Made by a program: the position numbers and the translations under genes. Positions 27,970 to 36,194 of a DNA stretch of 64,000 nucleotides are shown here, in pieces. Below the pieces are notes generated by a model that made no database searches, had not been told where the DNA came from, and saw nothing but the letters and a program-made list of their open reading frames with translations. The first letter of the stretch is position 1; each line of letters starts with the position of its first letter. This DNA comes from CAVOOW01 sp963697675 (lineage in GTDB: Bacteria > Actinomycetota > Actinomycetes > JACCUZ01): contig CAVOOW010000003.1 of assembly GCA_963697675.1 (NCBI GenBank), forward strand, positions 310,001 to 374,000, read 5' to 3'.

Positions 27970-28710
27970 TCAGGCGGGTGGAGTCGCGGGGGAGTAGGCG
28001 ACGCGGAAGAAGCCCCGTACCGGGTGGCCCATGTTGACGTTGTGCTCGAAGCTGGTCGGTTTCGTGGGCGCCCGGGGGTCGAAGCGGATCGAGACGTCGT
28101 CGTTCTGCCCGCTGTTCGGGTCATAGACCTTCACGGTGACGAGGTCGGGACTGGCCTCGTACCCATAGGCCAGGACCTGGTGGTTGAACCCCAGGTCTTT
28201 GGGCTTGCGGGACGCGACCGTCACCAGGCCCAGCCCGGACGGGACACCGCGGTCGAGGTCCTTCTTGATCTGCGGCCATTGCAGCCGGATGGTCCGCCAC
28301 GCGAGGCCCTGCTCGACGACGATGCGCCGTCCGAACGCCGAGTAGTCGCTGTCACCGTCGGGCAGCCCCATCCACTGGTAGTACTGCGCGACCCCTGCCG
28401 GCACGTGCCACGAGTCGACGATGCGCTTCACCAGGAACTTGTAGAGAGGTGTGCCCGCGGCAGGCTGTTCGGCAGGTGGCGTCACGTCGGCATGCCAGTA
28501 GTCGAGGGCCGCGAACACCATGCCGCCGCACAGGCCGCCCTTGGCGTTGCCGATGTCGATCTTCCCGAACGGGGTCTTGAAGACCACCGCGGGTTGCGAC
28601 GGCCACGAGTTGTGGAAGGCGAACCCGTCCCGTGAGGCCAGGAACGGGCTGCGCGAGACGCCTCGCTGGGCGGGAACGGCGGCGGTTCCCGTGTCGGACG
28701 TGGTGGACAC
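27970..28710 (-). CDS. hypothetical protein, possible papain-like fold, 246 aa
   Basis: I do not recognise a named family. The GTG start at 28710 opens a clean frame of 246 residues with no signal peptide. A conserved-looking patch GGLCGGMVFAALDYWH carries a Cys at the start of a helix. About 115 residues later comes FNHQVLAYGYE with a His in a beta context, and KVYDPNSGQND with an Asp follows. Cys, His and Asp in that order and spacing recall C39 or papain-like peptidases. That is inference from pattern only. It lies inside the block bracketed by the 88-bp inverted repeats. Confidence 0.6.
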   Translation of the reverse strand: MSTTSDTGTAAVPAQRGVSRSPFLASRDGFAFHNSWPSQPAVVFKTPFGKIDIGNAKGGLCGGMVFAALDYWHADVTPPAEQPAAGTPLYKFLVKRIVDSWHVPAGVAQYYQWMGLPDGDSDYSAFGRRIVVEQGLAWRTIRLQWPQIKKDLDRGVPSGLGLVTVASRKPKDLGFNHQVLAYGYEASPDLVTVKVYDPNSGQNDDVSIRFDPRAPTKPTSFEHNVNMGHPVRGFFRVAYSPATPPA

Positions 28711-28853
28711 CTGATGACTCCCGTCGTTGAGTCTTTCCAGTAGCCGACTGCGCGCCGTCCGTGTCAAGGCCCGAACGGCCAATTGTGCACGGCCCGGCGA
28801 CACGTTCGCTTGGCGCGCATGTGAGCCTGCGACGCAGCTGCACTGACGGCCGG

Positions 28854-29453
28854 TCAGGTGGGGAGGGGGCCGGTGTCGTTCCAGCGCTGCAGCACCGGGC
28901 AATCTCGCTCCCAGCCGAGGACCGACACCGCCGCGGTGTCGAGCCGCAGCCGCGCCCCGTCGGCGACCGGCAGGTCGATCCAGCGGGCGCCGATCACCCG
29001 CGACATGTGTCCGTGGGAGAAGGCCAGGGTGCGCCCGCCGGTCGAGCGCGCCCGGGCGATCACGCGATCGGCCCGGGCACCGACAGCCGCTGCCGGCTCG
29101 CTGCCCGCCAGCTGGCCGGACCAGACCGTCCAGCCGGGCGACATCTCGCGGATCTGCGCCGTGGTCAGGCCCTCGCCCGAGCCGTAGTCCCACTCCTGCA
29201 GGTCGTCCACGGTCTCGGCCCGGTCGCCGAAGCCGGCCAGCGCGCAGGTCTCCTGAGCCCGGCCGAGTGGCGAGGTGAGCACGAGGTCGAACTCGATGTC
29301 GGCGAGCCTCGAGCGCAGGTCCGCCGCCAGCACCCGTCCGCGCGAGGTCAGCGGTATGTCGGTCCGGCTCGTATGCCGCCCGGACGCGCTCCATTCCGTC
29401 TCACCGTGACGCACCAGCCAGAGCTGCGAGTGAGGCAGTTCCTCATCAGCCAC
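28854..29453 (-). CDS. histidine phosphatase family protein
   Basis: A 199-residue member of the phosphoglycerate mutase-like superfamily. The phospho-acceptor His is in LWLVRHGETEWS, the second Arg in DLVLTSPLGRAQET and the second catalytic His in LAFSHGHMSRVIG. EWDYGSGEG supplies the acidic residue. This layout is that of small acid phosphatases or mutases that act on sugar phosphates or similar. Substrate cannot be told. It is divergent from the flavin disulfide reductase, whose start is 35 bases away, so they may share a promoter region. Confidence 0.88.
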   Translation of the reverse strand: MADEELPHSQLWLVRHGETEWSASGRHTSRTDIPLTSRGRVLAADLRSRLADIEFDLVLTSPLGRAQETCALAGFGDRAETVDDLQEWDYGSGEGLTTAQIREMSPGWTVWSGQLAGSEPAAAVGARADRVIARARSTGGRTLAFSHGHMSRVIGARWIDLPVADGARLRLDTAAVSVLGWERDCPVLQRWNDTGPLPT

Positions 29454-29488
29454 GACTGCACGTTAGAGGATCGGGTAGAACCATCCTT

Positions 29489-30859
29489 ATGACTCAGACG
29501 GAACAGCAGGTCGACGTCGTCGTGATCGGCATGGGACCCGGCGGCGAGGAGGTCGCGGGACGGCTGGCGGAGGCGGGGCTGTCCGTCGTCGGTGTCGAGC
29601 GGGAGCTGGTCGGTGGCGAGTGCCCCTACTGGGGCTGCGTGCCGAGCAAGATGATCATCCGCGGCGCGAACCTGCTGGCTGAGACGCGGCGCATCGACAA
29701 GGTCTCCGGCAAGGCGACGGTCAGCCCCGACCTGGGCATCGTCGCCCGGCGGATCCGCGACGAGGCCACCGACAACTGGGACGACAAGGTCGCCGCCGAC
29801 CGGTTCGTCAGCAAGGGCGGACAGCTGGTACGCGGCGACGCGAAGCTCGACGGGCCCGGCCGGGTGATCGTCGGAGACCACGCATTCACGGCCAGCCGCG
29901 GCGTCGTACTCGCCACTGGTTCTGCCCCCGTCGTGCCGCCGCTCAACGGTCTCGCCGAGGCCCGCCACTGGACCAACCGCGAGGCCATCTCGGCCACCAC
30001 CGCCCCCGAGTCGCTCGCCGTGCTCGGTGCCGGCGCGGTCGGGCTGGAGCTCGCGCAGGCGTTCTCGCGCTTCGGCTCCCAGGTGACGGTGATCGAGGCG
30101 ATGGACCGTGTGCTGCCACCCGAGGAGCCGGAAGCGAGCGAGGTCATCGGGCGAGTCCTGCGGGCCGAAGGCATCGAGCTGTGGCTGGGACTGCGGGCCA
30201 CCCGCGTGGAGCGCAAGGACGACCACGTGAACCTCTGGCTCGACAACGGCACGAAGGTACGCGCGGCCGAGCTCCTCGTGAGTGTGGGACGCCAGGCCCG
30301 GGTGGGTGAGATCGGTGTCGACACGGTGGGGCTCGATCCGACGGCGCGGGCGATCGCAGTCGATGAGTGGATGCGCGCGGGCGACGGACTGTGGGCGGTC
30401 GGCGACGTCACGGGTATCGGACCCTTCACCCACATGGCGATGTACCAGGCCGGCATCGCGATCGCCGACATCCTCGGCAAGCGCGACCAGCCCGCCGACT
30501 ATCGCGGGCTCTCCCGGGTGACGTTCACCGACCCCGAGGTCGGGTCGGTCGGCCTGACCGAACGGGCGGCGCGGGAGGCGGGGCTCCCGGTGCGCACCGG
30601 AATCTCGCAGGTGTCGAGCTCGGCCCGCGGCTGGATCCACGGACCGGGGAACGAGGGCTTCATCAAGCTCGTCGAGGACACCGACGCAGGCGTCCTGGTC
30701 GGCGCGACCTCGTGCGGGCCGTGGGGCGGCGAGGTGCTGTCGATGCTGACGCTGGCCGTGCACGCGAGGGTGCCCGTCGCGACGCTGCGGACGATGGTCT
30801 ACGCCTACCCGACGTTCCACCGCGGTGTGCTCGAGGCGCTCAACGACCTCGTCAGCTAG
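29489..30859 (+). CDS. NAD(P)/FAD pyridine nucleotide-disulfide oxidoreductase
   Basis: A 456-residue class I flavin disulfide reductase. Seen: FAD-binding VVVIGMGPGGEEVAG, redox Cys pair C45-C50 in GGECPYWGCVPSK, NAD(P)-binding VLGAGAVGLELAQ and FAD-binding GLWAVGDVTGIGPFTH. The C-terminal dimer domain has GLTERAAREAG and ends with YAYPTFH in place of the HxxPT-E of lipoamide dehydrogenases, so it is closer to mercuric reductase-like or uncharacterised members. No lipoyl enzyme genes are nearby. The electron acceptor is unknown. Confidence 0.85.
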   Translation: MTQTEQQVDVVVIGMGPGGEEVAGRLAEAGLSVVGVERELVGGECPYWGCVPSKMIIRGANLLAETRRIDKVSGKATVSPDLGIVARRIRDEATDNWDDKVAADRFVSKGGQLVRGDAKLDGPGRVIVGDHAFTASRGVVLATGSAPVVPPLNGLAEARHWTNREAISATTAPESLAVLGAGAVGLELAQAFSRFGSQVTVIEAMDRVLPPEEPEASEVIGRVLRAEGIELWLGLRATRVERKDDHVNLWLDNGTKVRAAELLVSVGRQARVGEIGVDTVGLDPTARAIAVDEWMRAGDGLWAVGDVTGIGPFTHMAMYQAGIAIADILGKRDQPADYRGLSRVTFTDPEVGSVGLTERAAREAGLPVRTGISQVSSSARGWIHGPGNEGFIKLVEDTDAGVLVGATSCGPWGGEVLSMLTLAVHARVPVATLRTMVYAYPTFHRGVLEALNDLVS

Positions 30860-30924
30860 CCGCGGGGACGAACGCCAGCGTGGATGCGCTTGGCCGGTGC
30901 GGACATCTGCCGTCAGCCAGCCCC

Positions 30925-31012
30925 GTACAGGAAAGACGGACTCACGCGCCGTCCGCGCCGTGCCCACGCTCGCGAGGGTCGGTCAGCGGGGATGACTCCG
31001 TCTTTTCTGTAC
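30925..31012. repeat. 19-bp inverted repeat with a 50-bp loop
   Basis: Left arm gtacaggaaagacggactc at 30925-30943 pairs with gactccgtcttttctgtac at 30994-31012, with two mismatches. Each arm is flanked by related ggtcagc-type sequence. It follows the flavin reductase stop by 66 bases, so it could end that transcript, but the long loop is unlike a simple terminator. The rest of the gap 30860-31243 holds three short direct repeats of ctccggcttcgag (about 31045-31090), the second 88-bp repeat copy and a palindrome. Confidence 0.75.
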
Positions 31013-31095
31013 GAGGACGCGCCCCGGCCGCCGGCTTTCGAGAGACCCGGCTTCGAGCGACTCCGGCTTCGAGGACTCCGGCTTCGAGGGCTCCG

Positions 31096-31183
31096 CGTCG
31101 CCTCAGTAGGCGAACAGTCGCCTCAGTAGGGATGCAGGCCTGCTGAAGCGACGCCTCGCCTGCCAAACGTGGTCAACTGCGGG
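31096..31183 (-). repeat. 88-bp dispersed repeat, copy 2 (inverted)
   Basis: The reverse complement of 31096-31183 matches copy 1 at 27856-27943 with about seven differences, including the gttgaccacgtttgg end and the doubled cctactgaggcgac core. With copy 1 it brackets three genes. It lies between the flavin reductase and the WS/DGAT gene end. Confidence 0.85.
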
Positions 31184-31193
31184 CCACGGGAGG

Positions 31194-31209
31194 CGTTTCC
31201 GCGGAAACG
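31194..31209. promoter_or_regulatory. 16-bp perfect palindrome cgtttccgcggaaacg
   Basis: A perfect two-fold symmetric site lies 34 bases past the stop of the WS/DGAT gene and just beyond repeat copy 2. It may be a protein-binding site or part of a transcript end. Nothing in the sequence decides between these. Confidence 0.4.
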
Positions 31210-31243
31210 TTTCGCGACCGCTTTCAGGACGGCTTGCCCTGAC

Positions 31244-32716
31244 TTATGCAGGGCCGGCGGAGATGGCGGCGAGCATCTCGTCGAGCTCGGCCCGCAGATA
31301 TCCCGCGAGCACGTCGAGGTCCGGCATCAGCTCGCGGCAGGCAACCAGGCCGAAGTACATCGTCCCGCAATAGCTCATCACCGTGATGTTCAGTCCCTGG
31401 CCGTCGGTGATTGCCGACACGGGGTAGTAGGCCACCAGCTTGGCGCCCCCGAGGTAGAGCGGGACCTGAGGGCCCGGCACGTTGGAGATGATCAGGTTGT
31501 ACGGACTCACACGTTCGAACAGCCGCAACCGCGCGGACAGCCGCCAGGCCTGGTTGGCCAGCACCGGCATGGCGAACTCGCTGACGTCGGCGAGCAGGCT
31601 GGCCGGGATCGCGTCGTGCTGCTCCTTCGCGACCCCCATCGCCAGGTGCACGGCAGCGAGCCGGTCGGCGGCGGAGTCGAGGTGCGTGGGGAGACCGGCC
31701 AGCATCATCGAGATCTGGTTGCCGAGCTCGCCCTGTTGCGACTCGGTGCGGACCGAGACGGGCACGGCGGCGATCAGCGCCGACGGCGGCAGCGCATCGT
31801 GGTCGAGCAGCCAGCGACGCAGCGCGCCCGCGCACACCGCCATGACGACGTCGTTGACGGTGAGGCCGGTGATGGCGCGGATGGACTTGACCTCCGAGAG
31901 CGGAAGGTCGGTGAAGGCCCATCGGCGATGCGCCGTGATGTTGGCGTTGAACGGGGTGCGCGGAGCCCGCGACCTCACGCCCGGCAGGAGCAGGCCGTCC
32001 TCGTCGTCATGGCGGCCGGAAAGACCGGGCAGACCGGGCAGGTCGGGCAGCAGCTGGGCGAGCGGCACCCGCAGGGCACCGGCGATCGCCGGCGACGAGC
32101 GGATCAGGTCCGCCGCGACCTGGAACGCCTGACCCGGTTGGCCGAGCGCCGACTGAAGGCTGCGCGCGAGCAGGGTCAACGAGCTGGGTGGCTGCTCGCC
32201 GACGTACGGCTCCGGCGACTCGGGCGCGGGCCTGCCCTCGGGTGTGAGGTCGAGCAGCGCGCTGAGGATGTCGCCGCCGGAGACACCGTCGACTGCTGCG
32301 TGGTGGATCTTGTTGTAGATCGCGACCATCCCGCGCGGCAGGCCGGAGATCAGGTAGAGCTCCCACAGCGGGCGCCGGCGGTCCAGTGGCCGCGCGTGCA
32401 ACCGGGCCACCTGCTCGGACAGCTGGCGATCGCTGCCGGGCTTGGGCAGCGCCAGCTCCCGGACGTGGAACTCGATGTCGAAGTCCGGGTCGTCGATCCA
32501 GTAGGCCTTGTCGAGTCCGAGCGGCACTTCGACGAGCCGTCGACGGAACAGCGGCACGAGCGGCAACCGCTCGGCGATCGCGTCGGTGAGGTGGTCGAGC
32601 GTGAACTCTTCGCCGGCCGTGTGGGGATCGAGGATGCACACGCTGCCCACGTGTCCGAAAACCGAGCGAGTCTCCATCGCCAGGAACTGGGAATCAAGTC
32701 CGGTGAGCTGTTTCAC
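31244..32716 (-). CDS. wax ester synthase/diacylglycerol acyltransferase family
   Basis: A 490-residue WS/DGAT enzyme, which esterifies long-chain alcohols or diacylglycerol with acyl-CoA to make storage lipid. The catalytic HHAAVDG lies at residues 138-144. The family patterns LDSQFLAMET at the start, VPVSVRTESQQGELGNQIS and ISNVPGPQVPLYLGG are present. Length is normal. The start ATG overlaps the stop of the upstream alpha/beta hydrolase (ATGA), so both are probably expressed together. WS/DGAT is characteristic of oleaginous actinobacteria. Which acceptor it uses is not evident. Confidence 0.92.
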   Translation of the reverse strand: MKQLTGLDSQFLAMETRSVFGHVGSVCILDPHTAGEEFTLDHLTDAIAERLPLVPLFRRRLVEVPLGLDKAYWIDDPDFDIEFHVRELALPKPGSDRQLSEQVARLHARPLDRRRPLWELYLISGLPRGMVAIYNKIHHAAVDGVSGGDILSALLDLTPEGRPAPESPEPYVGEQPPSSLTLLARSLQSALGQPGQAFQVAADLIRSSPAIAGALRVPLAQLLPDLPGLPGLSGRHDDEDGLLLPGVRSRAPRTPFNANITAHRRWAFTDLPLSEVKSIRAITGLTVNDVVMAVCAGALRRWLLDHDALPPSALIAAVPVSVRTESQQGELGNQISMMLAGLPTHLDSAADRLAAVHLAMGVAKEQHDAIPASLLADVSEFAMPVLANQAWRLSARLRLFERVSPYNLIISNVPGPQVPLYLGGAKLVAYYPVSAITDGQGLNITVMSYCGTMYFGLVACRELMPDLDVLAGYLRAELDEMLAAISAGPA

Positions 32717-33702
32717 TCGGTGTTCCTTCGCGGGTCCGTCGGTTTCGAGCTGGTGGTCAGTGCGCCGCCGTGAGCATAGGAATTCTTTGTACGCGCGGCC
32801 GCGCCCGCCGCCGTGGTTTGCAGCCAGTCACGGATGTGCCCGGCGGTCCAGTCGGGCACCTCGAGCTGGGGGACGTGCCCCACATCCTTCGCGACCTCGA
32901 ACCGCCAGCCAGGATTGGCTTTCGCCGCCGCACGGGCGGACTCTATGGACACGAGCCGGTCCTTGTCCCCGTGCAGCAACAGCACCGGACCCGCCATCCC
33001 CGCCAGCATGTCGGCGTGCCGTCGCCGGAGGGCGAGCACCCGCAGCAGTGAGCGCGCCGCCGCCAGCATCGCGTCATCGACCTCGTCGTACGAGCGGCGC
33101 ATGCGCGCCAGGGCGATGTGCTGCTCGACCACTTCGGCGGGCACTCTGTTGACGTCGACGCAGCACAGGCGGAGCAGTGCCATCGCGGCCTCCTCGGGAC
33201 TGCTGCTGCGGCGTCGGGCCCGCAGCGCGGCTCGTCCGAGGGGCGGAACGGCGTACAGCGCGAACATGGCCGCGACCAAGGGATCGGGGCGCGCTCGTAC
33301 CGCTGGAGGAAGTGCCGGATCGATCAGCACCGCGCCCGCCACCGTTTCGGGGTGTGCGTGTGCCTGCAGTGTCGTGATCAGCCCACCCATCGAGTTGCCG
33401 ACCAGGATCGCCGGTCCGGCGACCACCTCCGACAGGAACCGGTGCAGCAGCTGTTGGTTGTCGGTCACCGACGCGGACCGGCTCATGGCTCGGGTCCGGC
33501 CGAAGCCGACCAGGTCGAGGGCGATCACGCGAAACGTGTCGGTGAGGCGGGGCGCGAGCGCCGCCCAGTTGAGCAGCGATCCGCCGAGTCCGTGGACGCA
33601 CACCAGGAGCGGGCCGTCGGCGGGACCACCGTGGTCGACGTAGTGGACGGGGCCGTCCAGATCGACCCACAGCGACGTCGGTGGGCTGTCGTCGACGCTC
33701 AC
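32713..33702 (-). CDS. alpha/beta fold hydrolase
   Basis: A 329-residue hydrolase. The oxyanion-hole HG is in VCVHGLGGSLLNW, the nucleophile Ser near residue 104 in VGNSMGG, an Asp candidate in LLHGDKDRLVSIE and the catalytic His in DVGHVPQLEVP. GTG 33702 is taken as start; the frame is open 40 codons further back, but that part is Arg-rich and unlike the family. The four-base overlap with the WS/DGAT gene suggests a lipid-related job, perhaps a lipase or esterase. This is inferred from position only. Confidence 0.85.
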   Translation of the reverse strand: MSVDDSPPTSLWVDLDGPVHYVDHGGPADGPLLVCVHGLGGSLLNWAALAPRLTDTFRVIALDLVGFGRTRAMSRSASVTDNQQLLHRFLSEVVAGPAILVGNSMGGLITTLQAHAHPETVAGAVLIDPALPPAVRARPDPLVAAMFALYAVPPLGRAALRARRRSSSPEEAAMALLRLCCVDVNRVPAEVVEQHIALARMRRSYDEVDDAMLAAARSLLRVLALRRRHADMLAGMAGPVLLLHGDKDRLVSIESARAAAKANPGWRFEVAKDVGHVPQLEVPDWTAGHIRDWLQTTAAGAAARTKNSYAHGGALTTSSKPTDPRRNTE

Positions 33703-33924
33703 GTAGGGAGGTCTCCCGGGATAGCACCTGGACGCGGCACGACGGACGACGCGTCGCCGCCGCCGAATGGTTGGAGCTACTTGTTCTATCAGAGCGGGCT
33801 GGGTCGACCCGGACGAATGCACTCCTCGATGTGGTCACAGGACGGTCGCAGTCGCGCGGGCGAATCGCTAAGGCCGATCGCCGTGGCGCCGATAGGTCAA
33901 GTGATAAGCCACGAAACGGAAGTG

Positions 33925-34155
33925 ATGACGGCTTCGGAAGAGCCATCGATGCCCGTGAAACCGGACCCAGTCCGGCGCGGTGCGCTGCATCACGCCTTCC
34001 GGTTGGTCGAGGCGGTGCAACTGCCCGACGTCGAGCAGGCTCGGACCGCCGTCGCGGCCGGGCTGGCCGACGCGGAACGCCATGTCTGGCCGGAGACCAT
34101 CGCGACCCTCAGATCGTCGGCCAGGTGCGCGCCGACCGGGGGACCGCGACCGTGA
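33925..34155 (+). CDS. small hypothetical protein, 76 aa
   Basis: A short frame from ATG 33925 with good third-position GC and a helical middle (LHHAFRLVEAVQLPDVEQ, then AVAAGLADAERHVWPE). No known domain. Its last 47 bases overlap the 3' end of the convergent UDG-like gene, which weakens the case. The codon pattern is coding-like but homology would be needed. Confidence 0.35.
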   Translation: MTASEEPSMPVKPDPVRRGALHHAFRLVEAVQLPDVEQARTAVAAGLADAERHVWPETIATLRSSARCAPTGGPRP

Positions 34156-34930
34156 TGGTCGCGCGCTTGGTCTGCGCATCAGCCCCGGTGCGCCCGGCCC
34201 AGGCGTCGAGCGACCTCATCCATGGCGGCAGCCCTGGTGGCAGGTCGAACTCCGGGATGACCGCCAGGTCGGTCTTGTTGATCGTGTCGCCGTAGGGGAC
34301 GAGCTCGGTGGGCTGGTCCTGAGTGACGTGCCCGTCGAAGCTGGCAAGCGCCGCGTTCCATGAGGCGCAGAGCTTCTTGAACGCGTCGGCCTTCGTGATC
34401 GAACCGCTGCGACTGGCGGACTCCGGGTAGGTCGGGTGGGAGACAGCGGCGTACAACGCGGTGCAGCTGGCGCCTTCCGGTGTCTCCTTCCACGCCTGGT
34501 ACGCGCGGTCGGCCAGCTGCCCGAGCGCGAGGATCGCCTGGATGTCGTTGTTGGCGACAAGGGCGTTCAGCCAGGCGTGCCGGTAGTCGGCGACGCTCTT
34601 GTCGTTGACGTGCTTGGTCCCGCCGCTCTGTCCGTAGACGGAGTAGAGAAGGGCGTTGATGAGTACGTAGCTGCTGGTGATGCCCATCTTCGCGAGCAGG
34701 CCCTGGGTCCGCTGGCCTGCCTCACCCACGAGGATGCGCCGGCAGATCGACTCGTGGGTGGCTGGGTCCTGTCCGATGACCAGGACGCGCGCTGTGCCGT
34801 CGAGGCGTCCGCGGTGGAACATCGGGCCCCACTCGGTGCGGAACGCGTCCGGCGGGTAGACGTCGTCGCCCGGGTAGGTGTCGACGAGTGTCGCGTAGGG
34901 CTCTTGCACATAGCCGGGGTCGAAACGCAT
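34109..34930 (-). CDS. uracil-DNA glycosylase superfamily protein
   Basis: A 273-residue protein of the UDG fold. The motif VLVIGQDPATHESICRRIL holds the GQDP element of motif A, followed by QGLLAKMGITSSYVLINALL. A C-terminal HPTYPES-like patch (AVSHPTYPES) sits where motif B is expected. Enzymes of this fold remove uracil or related bases from DNA, but this subgroup is long and may be a divergent or non-enzymatic member. ATG 34930 was chosen; the frame is open to 35011. Its end overlaps a small convergent frame. Confidence 0.7.
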   Translation of the reverse strand: MRFDPGYVQEPYATLVDTYPGDDVYPPDAFRTEWGPMFHRGRLDGTARVLVIGQDPATHESICRRILVGEAGQRTQGLLAKMGITSSYVLINALLYSVYGQSGGTKHVNDKSVADYRHAWLNALVANNDIQAILALGQLADRAYQAWKETPEGASCTALYAAVSHPTYPESASRSGSITKADAFKKLCASWNAALASFDGHVTQDQPTELVPYGDTINKTDLAVIPEFDLPPGLPPWMRSLDAWAGRTGADAQTKRATITVAVPRSARTWPTI

Positions 34931-34971
34931 CTCCGTCGCCGTCCCTCTCCTTGGTAGTCGGCGTAGTTCAC

Positions 34972-35211
34972 CTATGAGAACGAGAGAACACCCAGGACAG
35001 TCCAGATACACCCTCCAGCGCGCATTTTCTTGCCCCCAGGCGGTGAGCGTGCCTCGTCCGAGGCGGCCCTCAGCAGCGCCGGTGGTGTCTGGCGCAGAGG
35101 TGTGATCGCCGGTCGTCCGGAAGCCAGCAGGTCAAGCGCCTCGCCGAGAGCCTTCGCTTCGTCGGCCCGCCCGTACAGGCGCGTCATCGGCCTCCCCGCG
35201 GCCATGATCAC
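34972..35211 (-). pseudogene. possible remnant of an ATPase/LuxR-type regulator N-terminus
   Basis: A 79-residue frame whose part MTRLYGRADEAKALGEALD resembles the opening of large STAND/LuxR ATPases, just before their P-loop. It breaks off after about 35 residues with no Walker A and ends in unrelated sequence. It may be a truncated regulator or chance. Confidence 0.25.
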
Positions 35212-35250
35212 AGATGCTACTGCGAGGCGGGCGAGCCGAACGGCTGGTGT

Positions 35251-35315
35251 GCGGCGGCCTGCGGGCCTTCACCTTGCAAACCCCCCACGGGTTGAAGTGC
35301 ATCGCAGGCCGCCGC
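35251..35315. repeat. 13-bp inverted repeat, stem-loop
   Basis: Arms gcggcggcctgcg at 35251-35263 and cgcaggccgccgc at 35303-35315 pair perfectly around a 39-base loop. It is the only clear structure in the otherwise empty gap 35212-35548, upstream of the DinB gene. It could be a transcript end for either side or a dispersed element. Confidence 0.55.
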
Positions 35316-35548
35316 GCGGGACTGACCTTCCTCGCTGATTCGTGTGATCGCCATGGTTACTTCGGACCAGTTTCGCTACCCGTTGTCCTGATGTATCCGA
35401 GGACCATGGCGAAATCTTTGCGGCGCGCCTGCAGACGTGGAGCGTCGTGGCATGCAAAGTGGCCGCTAGGCCCGCGTCGCCTAACCCCCCGGGCGGCGTG
35501 GGTCAGCGAAGACATACGCGACGGAGCCACGGATGAAATTGTGGGTTG

Positions 35549-36130
35549 GTGACCAAATCGTCCAGGTCTGATGACGAGCAGAAAGCCCCCAGCTTGAGCG
35601 ACATTGTGGTCGAGAACGTCGTTCGCCCCGAACGCACGGTGTCCGGCCCGTGGCTGCAGGTGATCGCATCGAACCTCGACTACCACCGAGCGAGCTTTCT
35701 GTGGAAGTGCGAAGGCCTTTCGGACGCACAACTTCGCCAGCATGCGGTGCCGTCGTCGGCGTTGACCCTGCTGGGGCTCATGCGCCATCTGCAGGGGGTC
35801 GAGCGCGCCTGGTTCCAACGCACGCTGGCGGGCACAACACCTGATTTCTTCCCCTACCGGAGCTACGTGACCGCTGACGGCGACGAGTGGTACGACGAGT
35901 CGGACCCCACGTCGGCCAAGGTCGTCTACGAGGACTACCTGAAGGCGTGCGAAGAGTCACGCCAGGTGTTCGCGAAGGTGACCGACGACCTCGCGCGCAT
36001 CGTGCCGAACGAGGAGTTCGGCGACTCCGATGTGCGGTTCATCCTCGAGCACGTGATCGAGGAGTACGCCCGTCACCTGGGCCATGCGGATCTCCTCCGC
36101 GAAGCCATCGACGGTGCCACGGGCGAGTAG
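35549..36130 (+). CDS. DinB/DUF664 family protein
   Basis: A 193-residue member of the DinB four-helix family, which in actinobacteria includes mycothiol-dependent enzymes. Seen: ALTLLGLMRHLQGVERAWF with a metal-binding His, and the end VIEEYARHLGHADLLREAID with the second His pair. Length and helix pattern fit DUF664. GTG 35549 is the likely start; TTG 35546 adds one codon. The protein may detoxify or conjugate using mycothiol, which is inference from family. It stands as a single gene upstream of the LysE transporter. Confidence 0.82.
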   Translation: MTKSSRSDDEQKAPSLSDIVVENVVRPERTVSGPWLQVIASNLDYHRASFLWKCEGLSDAQLRQHAVPSSALTLLGLMRHLQGVERAWFQRTLAGTTPDFFPYRSYVTADGDEWYDESDPTSAKVVYEDYLKACEESRQVFAKVTDDLARIVPNEEFGDSDVRFILEHVIEEYARHLGHADLLREAIDGATGE

Positions 36131-36194
36131 TGGTCCCGCCTCTGGCGGCTCACTGGCAAATTTCGCGCGCATGTTCGTCGACGTGTCTGAGACG

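Noticed and set aside
27856..31183. Insertion sequence or transposon bounded by the inverted repeats
   Set aside because: No transposase is inside, the bounded genes look like ordinary chromosomal genes, and I see no target-site duplication at the outer ends.
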